This document shows positions 34,004 through 41,600 of a DNA stretch of 64,000 nucleotides, in pieces. Both the position numbers and the translations under genes were made by a program. Source of the stretch: Leifsonia sp. ALI-44-B. Lineage in GTDB: Bacteria > Actinomycetota > Actinomycetes > Actinomycetales > Microbacteriaceae. Position 1 is the first letter of the stretch. Each line of letters opens with the position of its first letter. The notes under the pieces were generated by a model. The model saw nothing but the letters and a program-made list of their open reading frames with translations. It did no database searches and was not told where the DNA came from. The stretch is taken from assembly GCF_001984125.1 (NCBI RefSeq), contig NZ_MTQL01000007.1:868001-932000 (forward strand), written 5' to 3'.

Positions 34004-34046
34004 GGACGGATCGCTAGGCCGCTCAGGACCCCGCTCGCGGCTTCGC

Positions 34047-34475
34047 TTACGAGGCGGTGTCGACTCCTGAGTCGACTCCTGCGTCAACCGTCGGCTTCAT
34101 GCAGAACGGCGAGTAGTGGTAGCCGTCGAGGTCGTCGAACTGACGCTGATACATGAAGGGGTAGTCATCCGTGTCGCCGATGCGGCCGCCCGCGGCCCCT
34201 GCACGTTCGATGAGCTCGTCGACGGCCTCCTGGCTGTCCAGGTCGAACGAGACCGTGACTTTGGAGGGGGTTTCGGGCCCGCCGATGAGGTCCTCGGTGG
34301 CTCCGACGCTGGCGTACATGGCCCGGCTGCCGAGCATGATGTACTGCTCGGGCGCGATCGCGAAGCAGGATGCATCGGGCCCCGACATCTCGTCGTTGCG
34401 ATGCCAGCCGAGGGCCGTGTAGAAGGCGGTCGCGCGTTCGACGCTCTCGACCGGGCACGTGATGAATATGGTCAT
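34047..34475 (-). CDS. VOC/glyoxalase-fold protein
   Basis: A 142-residue protein of the vicinal-oxygen-chelate superfamily, of the stand-alone type with one domain of paired beta-alpha-beta-beta-beta units: VESVERATAFYTALGWHRND opens it, and DDYPFMYQRQFDDLDGYHYS closes it. The last 15 residues are a Val/Asp/Gly repeat tail. These proteins can be metal-dependent lyases, dioxygenases or antibiotic-binding proteins; no specific assignment is possible. Confidence 0.88.
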   Translation of the reverse strand: MTIFITCPVESVERATAFYTALGWHRNDEMSGPDASCFAIAPEQYIMLGSRAMYASVGATEDLIGGPETPSKVTVSFDLDSQEAVDELIERAGAAGGRIGDTDDYPFMYQRQFDDLDGYHYSPFCMKPTVDAGVDSGVDTAS

Positions 34476-34782
34476 GCGGCCATGCTGATCTCGGTGGTGC
34501 CGCGCGTCAAGGTATTTGTGTGCGCACTACGCCCCGCGGATGCCGACGGCGTCCCAGCCTCAGCCTCGAAGCCGAGGGTTCATGTACTTGAGGACCATGG
34601 CCGCGCGGGGGGAGCGCGGGATAGGGTGACTGCATCCCGCCCGGTCGATCGCGCCTGATCGACTGCAACCGTTCGAGGCCGCACGTGCCTCACGGGGTCC
34701 TCTCGCCGAAGCTGCCGCCACGGACATCCTCATTTTCACGCCGCCCTCGTGCGGTGAAGAGAGCGCTCACATCGGATGCTTC
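34476..34782. other. Gene-free 307-base gap before the STAND NTPase gene
   Basis: No reading frame here has coding character beyond shadows. A promoter for the STAND gene must lie here or nearby, but I cannot point to a good -35/-10 pair, and no ribosome-binding site precedes the 34783 ATG. Confidence 0.5.
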
Positions 34783-37635
34783 ATGAATCTCACTCCCGTT
34801 TCGATCAGAACCCCCGACCAACTCCTCCGCGTGTTCGTGAGCTCCACATTGCGCGACCTGGCCGAGGAACGGCAGGCCGTGCGCGGCGCGATCGAGCGGA
34901 TGCGGCTCGCCCCCGTCATGTTCGAGCTGGGGGCTCGCCCGCATCCCCCGCGCGACCTCTATCGCTCCTACCTGCAGCGCAGCGAAATCTTTCTCGGCAT
35001 CTATTGGCGCCGCTACGGCTGGGTCGCGCCCGATGAGACGGTCTCGGGTCTCGAGGATGAATACAACCTCGCCCCGGCCACGATGCCGCGCCTGATCTAC
35101 ATCAAGTCGACCGACGACGTGCTCGAGCCGCGCCTGGTCGAGCTGCTGCAGCGCATCAAGAACGACGACCGCGCATCCTATAAATCCTTCGACACGGTCG
35201 AGGAGCTGCGCGAGCTGGTCGAGGCCGACCTCGCCACGCTGTTAGCCGACCGCTTCGACGCCTCCCAGAACTCCTCGGCCGACAGCGACGCGGCCGCCAT
35301 CGTGCCGCCGCAGCAATACCTGCCCTCGGATACGGGGGCCGGCGCCATCCCCGCCCCGCTGACCTCGCTGCTCGGGCGCGAGAGCGAATTCGAGCGGGCC
35401 CGCTCGCTCCTGCTGCAGGATGACGTGCGCCTCGTCACGCTCACGGGCCCGGGCGGCGTCGGCAAGAGCCGCCTCGCGATCAAGCTGGGCCGGTCGGTTC
35501 GTGAGGAATTCCCGGACGGTGTCGTCTTCGTCTCCCTCGCCGCCGCCCACGACGCCGACCAGGTGCCCGCGGCCATCGCTGACGCGCTGGGCGTGCGCGA
35601 TACGGGCGCCGAACCCCTCGTCGACACGCTCACCACCGCGCTGCGCGGCCGCCGCGTGCTCATCATCACGGACAACTTCGAGCAGGTAATGGGCGCCACG
35701 CCCGCCCTGATCGCCCTCCTCGCGGCGCTCCCGGGTCTGTCGTTCCTCGTGACCAGTCGCACGGTGCTGCGCGTGCTCGGCGAATACCGCGTCGACCTCG
35801 GCCCGCTCGCGCTCCCCGCGGCCGGCGCCACGGATGTCGAGGCGGTGCTCGAATCGGCGGCCGTGCAACTCTTCGTGCAGCGGGCCCGCTCCGTGGCCCC
35901 GGAGTTCGTCGTCACCGACGACAACGTGGCGGCCGTGGTCGGCATCTGCCGCAAGCTCGACGGAGTGCCCTTGGCGCTCGAGCTGGCGGCGGCGAGCATC
36001 CGTCTGCTGCCCCCATCCGTCATTCTCACGCGCCTCGAACAGCATCGCGGCCTCGCCTCGGGCACCCCGCACCTGCCCGCGCGCCAACGCAGCCTCGACG
36101 ACACCATCGAGTGGAGCGTGCAACTGCTGCCCCCGCGCGAAAAGACCCTGTTGCAGAGGCTGGGCGTGTTCTCGGGCGGCTTCTCGCTGACCGCGGCCGA
36201 GGTCGTCGCAGGCAACGTCGTCGCGGGTGAAGGTGCCGTGGGTGAAGGTGCCGTGGGTGAGGATGCCGACGTCGACGTGCTCGACAGCCTGGGCGCGCTC
36301 GCCGATTCGAGCCTCATCCGCCAGCAAGACCACGGCGAGGATGCGCGCTTCACCCTGTTCGGCTCGGTGCGCGACTATGCCCGCCGCGGCCTCGAAGCGT
36401 CGGATGCCGGCGCCTCCACCCATCGCGCGCACGCCCGCTACTTCGCCGAGCTGGGCCACGCGTCGGTACCGCTTTTGCGCGGCCGCACCCAGAACGCGAC
36501 CATGCGTCAGCTCGCCGACGACCGCGACAACCTGCGCGCCGCCGTGCACTACCTCATCGAGCACCGCGAATGGGATCGCCTGGCGCGCCTCGCCTGGGAC
36601 CTCTACGTCTATTGGTGGATGGGCGGGCTGCTCAACGAGGTGCGGGGCTGGATGGATGAGCTGCTCGCATCCGGTGACGCCGTCGACGACTCGAGCCGGG
36701 CCATCGCGCTCTATTACAGCCGCGCGATCACCTTCTGGCAGCAGCCCGCCGAGGTCATCCCGGGCCTGACCGAGAGCTCGACGCTCTTCCACGCCGCGGA
36801 TGATCGCTCGGGGGAGGCCCTCGCCCGGACCTCCCTGGCACTCGCGCTGCTCACGACGACGCCGCCCGAACCCGTCGAGGCGGAGGACGAACTCGAACGA
36901 TCCCTCACCCTCACGCGCTCGGCGGGCGACACCTGGGGCGAGGCGCTCGTGCTCGTGACGCTCGGCCGCGTGGCCATCTTCGACCAGAAGCTGCGCCGGG
37001 CGCTCAACCGATTCGAGGAAAGCCTCGAGGTCGCGCGCCGCCAGGGCGACGACCTCAGCGCAGCGATCGCCGAGAACCACCTCGGCTGGGCGCACCTCAT
37101 GCTCGGGGATGTCGACACCGCCCGCGTGTTGTTCCGAGAAAGTCTCAGCGCCTCGGCGCTCGTCGGCCACACCGAGGGCATGGCATACGGTCTCGAGGGC
37201 GCCGTCGCGGTCGCCGCGGCCGACGGAGACATCGAGCGCACCGGCCTCCTGCTCGGGGCATCGGAGGCGCTGCGAGAGCGGTCAGGCCTCTACAACGTCC
37301 CCACGTTCTCGTTCCACCAGCAGGCCATCGCGCCGCTCCTGGCGGGCGACGCCGCGGCGCAACTCCTCGCGGCCAAAGAGCGTGGCCGCTTGCTGCCCCC
37401 GGCCGCAGCGGTCGCGCTCGCGGTCAGCCCGCCGACGTCGCCTCGTGTGACGGACGCAGGTGCACCGGACGTCGAGAAGCCGGAAGTCGAGACATCCGGG
37501 GCCGCCGAAGCCGCTGACGTTACGGAAGCAGCCGGTGCCTCCCCAGCTTTCCAGGCACCCGGGGCTGTCGACGGTGCCCCCACCGCACTCGAAGCCGAAG
37601 CCGCTCCCGACCTCGAACAGGCGGCCCGTCCATGA
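34783..37635 (+). CDS. STAND-type NTPase with N-terminal DUF4062 domain and TPR-like repeats
   Basis: A 950-residue multidomain protein. Residues 12-165 are DUF4062 (LRVFVSSTLRDLAEERQAV, then RSYLQRSEIFLGIYWRRYGW). Residues about 190-480 are an AfsR/NB-ARC-like ATPase: LTSLLGRESEFERA, the Walker A GPGGVGKS near 224-231, Walker B VLIITDNFEQ, the SRTVLRV sensor and GVPLALELAAASIRLL. A winged-helix-like region (LQRLGVFSGGFSLTAAE, ending RFTLFGSVRDYA) and tandem TPR-like helices (about 560-860) follow, and the last 80 residues are an acidic Ala/Glu/Pro tail. The layout is that of STAND signalling ATPases, in which a sensor repeat array controls an N-terminal effector. The stop overlaps the next start (ATGA) of a membrane protein gene. 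A role in signalling or phage defence is inference. Confidence 0.85.
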   Translation: MNLTPVSIRTPDQLLRVFVSSTLRDLAEERQAVRGAIERMRLAPVMFELGARPHPPRDLYRSYLQRSEIFLGIYWRRYGWVAPDETVSGLEDEYNLAPATMPRLIYIKSTDDVLEPRLVELLQRIKNDDRASYKSFDTVEELRELVEADLATLLADRFDASQNSSADSDAAAIVPPQQYLPSDTGAGAIPAPLTSLLGRESEFERARSLLLQDDVRLVTLTGPGGVGKSRLAIKLGRSVREEFPDGVVFVSLAAAHDADQVPAAIADALGVRDTGAEPLVDTLTTALRGRRVLIITDNFEQVMGATPALIALLAALPGLSFLVTSRTVLRVLGEYRVDLGPLALPAAGATDVEAVLESAAVQLFVQRARSVAPEFVVTDDNVAAVVGICRKLDGVPLALELAAASIRLLPPSVILTRLEQHRGLASGTPHLPARQRSLDDTIEWSVQLLPPREKTLLQRLGVFSGGFSLTAAEVVAGNVVAGEGAVGEGAVGEDADVDVLDSLGALADSSLIRQQDHGEDARFTLFGSVRDYARRGLEASDAGASTHRAHARYFAELGHASVPLLRGRTQNATMRQLADDRDNLRAAVHYLIEHREWDRLARLAWDLYVYWWMGGLLNEVRGWMDELLASGDAVDDSSRAIALYYSRAITFWQQPAEVIPGLTESSTLFHAADDRSGEALARTSLALALLTTTPPEPVEAEDELERSLTLTRSAGDTWGEALVLVTLGRVAIFDQKLRRALNRFEESLEVARRQGDDLSAAIAENHLGWAHLMLGDVDTARVLFRESLSASALVGHTEGMAYGLEGAVAVAAADGDIERTGLLLGASEALRERSGLYNVPTFSFHQQAIAPLLAGDAAAQLLAAKERGRLLPPAAAVALAVSPPTSPRVTDAGAPDVEKPEVETSGAAEAADVTEAAGASPAFQAPGAVDGAPTALEAEAAPDLEQAARP
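36226..36267 (+). repeat. 15-bp in-frame tandem repeat in the STAND gene
   Basis: GGTGAAGGTGCCGTG occurs at 36226 and 36241, and a diverged third unit follows at 36256. It encodes Gly-Glu-Gly-Ala-Val repeats in a linker after the first winged-helix segment. Confidence 0.75.
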
Positions 37636-38693
37636 CCGCGAACACCGCTGCAACCGACCCGCGATCTCCCGCCCGCCCCGCCGGCGCCGAGCTCTACAGC
37701 CGCCTCCTCGCCGCCTTCCTCCTCCCGTTCCTCGCGGCCGCGTTCATCCTCCTCTATCTCCTCCCCGGCACCACCGAGGCCCTCTTCGCCTTGACCATCG
37801 AGCCGCCCCTCACCGCCATGTTCCTCGCGAGCGCCTACCTCGGCGGCATCTGGTTCTTCGCCGCCGCGGCGCGCGCCCACAACTGGCGTGCCGTCAACCG
37901 CGGCATCCCCGCGGTCCTCGTCTTCGCCACCCTCCTCCTCATCGCGACCCTCCTCCACCTCGACAAATTCCACCCCGGCCACATCTCGTTCATCGTCTGG
38001 TTCGCCCTTTACCTCACGACCCCGGCGCTCGTCGTCATCCTGATGATCGTCAACAGACACACGGATGACGGCACCGACGCCCCCCGTGACTACCGAGTCC
38101 CTCTCCCCACCCGCATCGTGCTCGCGGCCATCGGCGTCGCATCCCTCGCCACGGGCCTGGCCCTCTTCTTCCAGGCGGATGCCCTCATCGCCGCGTGGCC
38201 CTGGACACTCACCCCGCTCACGGCCCAGGTCATGGGCGCCGCCCTCACCCTGCCCGGAATCGTCAACCTCGCGCTCCTGCGCGACCCCCGCTGGAGCGCC
38301 TTCCGCACGGTCTTCCAGGCACAGATCGTCAGCCTCGTCGCGATCGTCCTCGCCCTCATCATTCGCGCCGACGACCTGAAGCCGGCACCCTCCTCCCTCG
38401 TCTTCTGCGCGGGGATCGGCCTCTCGCTCGTCGCCTACATCCTCTTTACCTCTACAACGAGCGCCGCAGCAGCAGCCGCAGCAGCAGCAGCCCGCCGCCG
38501 CAATAGAGGACGTCCACACAAAACAACGCCCCGCCGCAACGCACGCCCTTCGGGGGAGGGTGCGTCGGACGGGGCGTCGTCGTGCTGCGCCGATCGTTCG
38601 GGGTCGACCGGTGCAGCAGTTCAGGGGGCTACGGTCGCGACTCCAGACGTTTGCGCTGAATGCGTCGCAGGGCGAGCAGCATCGCGCCCGTGA
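37632..38693 (+). CDS. Eight-helix membrane protein coupled to STAND NTPase; 3' end probably frameshifted
   Basis: The open frame gives 353 residues, with eight hydrophobic segments between residues 24 and 272 (first LLAAFLLPFLAAAFILLYL, last SSLVFCAGIGLSLVAYILF). Its ATG overlaps the STAND stop by four bases. After residue 272 the frame turns into a poly-Ala run and an Arg/Ser/Cys-rich tail that crosses the terminator at 38526-38577 and overlaps the antisense surface-protein gene by 65 bases. In the -1 frame the sequence continues as LYNERRSSS and stops at 38506, just before the terminator. One missing T in the TTT at 38445-38447 would restore ILFYLYNERR. I therefore think the native end is 38506 and the remainder is read-through. 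I recognise no family. Confidence 0.7.
   Translation: MTANTAATDPRSPARPAGAELYSRLLAAFLLPFLAAAFILLYLLPGTTEALFALTIEPPLTAMFLASAYLGGIWFFAAAARAHNWRAVNRGIPAVLVFATLLLIATLLHLDKFHPGHISFIVWFALYLTTPALVVILMIVNRHTDDGTDAPRDYRVPLPTRIVLAAIGVASLATGLALFFQADALIAAWPWTLTPLTAQVMGAALTLPGIVNLALLRDPRWSAFRTVFQAQIVSLVAIVLALIIRADDLKPAPSSLVFCAGIGLSLVAYILFTSTTSAAAAAAAAAARRRNRGRPHKTTPRRNARPSGEGASDGASSCCADRSGSTGAAVQGATVATPDVCAECVAGRAASRP
38526..38577 (-). terminator. Strong terminator of the surface-protein gene (convergent gap)
   Basis: Outer arms ACGCCCCG/CGGGGCGT and inner arms ACGCAC/GTGCGT form one long interrupted stem. On the minus strand it is followed by TTGTTTTGTG, a T-rich tract. It may also stop the convergent membrane-protein message. 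Confidence 0.75.
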
Positions 38694-41600
38694 TCAGCAG
38701 GAAGAGGGCCATGCGGCCCGCTGCCCCGATCCCGCCGGCGCCGGTCGCCGACAGTCCCGGCTGGTCGCTGCCGGCGAGCGGCGCGGGGAACGTGTTGGTC
38801 ACGGTGATCGCCCGCGAACCCGTGGCCGCGACGATGCCGTCGGTGGTGGTGCCCGTCGAGGCGTCATCGTCGGCGATCGTCACCGTCGCGCCGGTGGGCA
38901 CGGGGGTTTCGACGACCTGGCAGATGCTGCCGGCGACGACCGTGAATTCGCGGGTCTCGTCGGCGCGCAACGTGAAGTCCTCGTCGAGGCGGGGGCCGGT
39001 CGCACAGCTCAGGTGGAAGCTGTAGACCGCGTTCGCATCCGGGGCGTTCACCGCACGCTTGGTGACGCTCACGGTGGCGGCGTCGAAGGTGTTGACCGCC
39101 ACGATGCCGAGAACCTGGGCCGTGTCGGGCGTTCCGGCCGTCACCGGCTTCGCGTCGTCGAACGTGGCCGGGGTGACGACGCTCGTGGTGGCGCCTCCGG
39201 TCTCGGTCTCGACGCCGAAGCAGCGGGCTCCCACGGGCAACAGCACGCCGTCGAGGCGCGAGGTTTCGCCGGCACGGATGTCGACATCACCATCGAACAG
39301 GGTGGCGAGCACATCGTCGCCCGCGGCATCCGTCATGGGCACCTGGCACGTGACCTGCACGCGGAAGGTGGCCTCGGTGACGAAGTCCTGGTCGGCGAGG
39401 GCACCCTCGACGTTCTTCGTGAGCTCGACGACACCGGCCGAGTAGTCGTTGACGAAACCGACGGTCGCCGTGTTGCCGGTCGCCGTGTCGGCCGCGATCG
39501 TCACGGTGACGGGCGGCGGGGTGCTGTCGGCTCCGCCGTTGTCGGTCTCGGTGACCGTGCAGACGGCGCCGAGCGGCAAGCCCGTGATGGCGTCGGAGGT
39601 GAGGGCCGTCGCGCCGTCGTGAGCGATGAGTGAGACATCCTTCACGAATACGTCGTCGACACCGTTGAACGCACAGGCCACGCGGAACACGTACTTTCCA
39701 TCGGGGTTCGCGCTCACCCCGACGCCGGCCAGCTGCTTGTTGATGACGAGCGCGCCCGCGTCGAAACGGTTGGTCACATCGACCGCCGCCAGGTGGATCG
39801 ACCCGCCGGCGGTTTCGGTGGTGGTGGCCGGCACGAGCAGCGGGGTGGCGGGCGTGACGGTGCTCTCGGTGGCGCCGCCGGCATCGGTCTCGCTGGTGGT
39901 GCAGAGCGCGCCGACGGGGGCGGCGACATCCTGCGTGCCCGCGGCGTCGAAGGTGAGGGTGCGCGGGAAACCGGGCACGGCCGCACCGTTGTAGAGGCAG
40001 GACACGTCCACCGAGAACGGTCCGGCGCCGTACGCGGCTGCCTCGCCCGTGACGGTCTTGGTGACGCGGAGCACGCCCAGCGGGTAGCTGTTCGACACGG
40101 TCGCGGTGGGGATGCGGTCGGCCCCCTGTTCACCGGCCCCGAAGTGCGGCTCGATGGTCACGTGCGCTGCGGTCTCACGGGTGCTGTGATCACTCACGGC
40201 ACCGTCGGCGTCGCTCTCCCAGACGGCGCAGTCGGCACCGGCCGGAATCTGACGAACGGTCGCTTTCTCGCCGGCGCGCATGGTCCGCTCTCCGGAGGTC
40301 ACGACGGTTGAGACGCCGCCGCGCGGGATCACGGTGCACTCGTAGGCGAACGTGAATTCGGCACCGTCGGTGTCGACCTTCGCCGGGTTCTCGCCGATCG
40401 CCTTCTCGAGCTCCAGCGAACCGTAGCTCGTCGCCACACCGACCTTGATGGGTTCGATGGGGGCGAGCACGCGGTCGCGTCCGTTGCCCTGCTGCGTGGT
40501 TTCGGCGTGGGCGACGGAGTTCCAGGCGATGGTGGGGTCGCTCACGCGGCTCACATCGAGCGGTGTCGTCATCGAGAAGGCGATGGTGACTCCTGCCCCG
40601 GGCGCGAGGGGCGCCTGGCGGAAGTTCATGACCGCCTGGAACGCCGTCGCGTCCGGCGTGTAGGCGCTGGCCCAGTCGCCCGGAGCGCACGTGGCCGCCG
40701 ACCCGAGATCGAGGTCCTCGGTGCAGAGGGTCTTGGCGGTGCTGTAGCCGAGCTGGAGGGCCGGGCCGCCGCCGCGCACATCGGGCGCGCGGGTCAGAAC
40801 GGGCCGGTTGTCCCACTGGGTGCCGCGGTCGGCGCCCAGAACGCCCGTGTCGCCCTTGACGGGGAAACGGTCGACGATGGTCATCTGGGTGCCCGGTTCG
40901 GTGCCGGCGTTGCGCACGCGGATGAGGTAGTCGAACGTGTCGCCCGGGTTGACCAGCGCGATGCAGGGGGTGGCCGTGTAGGTCACGCCACCCTCGGTGT
41001 AGGCGGGGCAACCGGCGTCACCGATCGCCGCGGGCTGAGCGGTGCGGGTGTTGAACCAGCCGAGGGCCGGGTTGCCCGACACCCACTTGCGCGCTTCGAA
41101 CGATGCTCCGGCGCGGGTACGCGCTGTGGCCGTGTCGGTGCACAGGGTGCCCGCGCCGTAGGTTCCGTCGGTCGAGGTGCCGTCGCCGGTGGTGCAGACC
41201 AGCCCGGGCACGGTCGAACCCGCGGCCATCGTGTTGGTCAGCAGCTGCCCGGCCACGACGCCCGGTTCGAGCTTGGCCTGCACGACGATGCTCAGGGTGG
41301 CGCCCGGCGCGAAGACCCAGGCGCCGAAGTCGAAGGCGGCTTGCGAGACGTGCTCGCCGTCCCGGGTCAGCGTGAGGGTCGGTGTCGGCACGGCGGGTGT
41401 CCCGGCGGGGACGTCGGTAGCGGTCACCTGGAACGGCTGACCGCCGTCGCCCACGAAGGTTTCGTCGAAGGCGAGTCCGGCCGGCAGGGCGTCGACGACG
41501 CGCAGGTTCGGGATGCTGGAGGTGCCGTTGTTCGTCACCTTCAACGTGAACGGCGTGCTCTCGCCGGGGGCGATGGCCGCATCGGGCGTCTTGTCGACGT

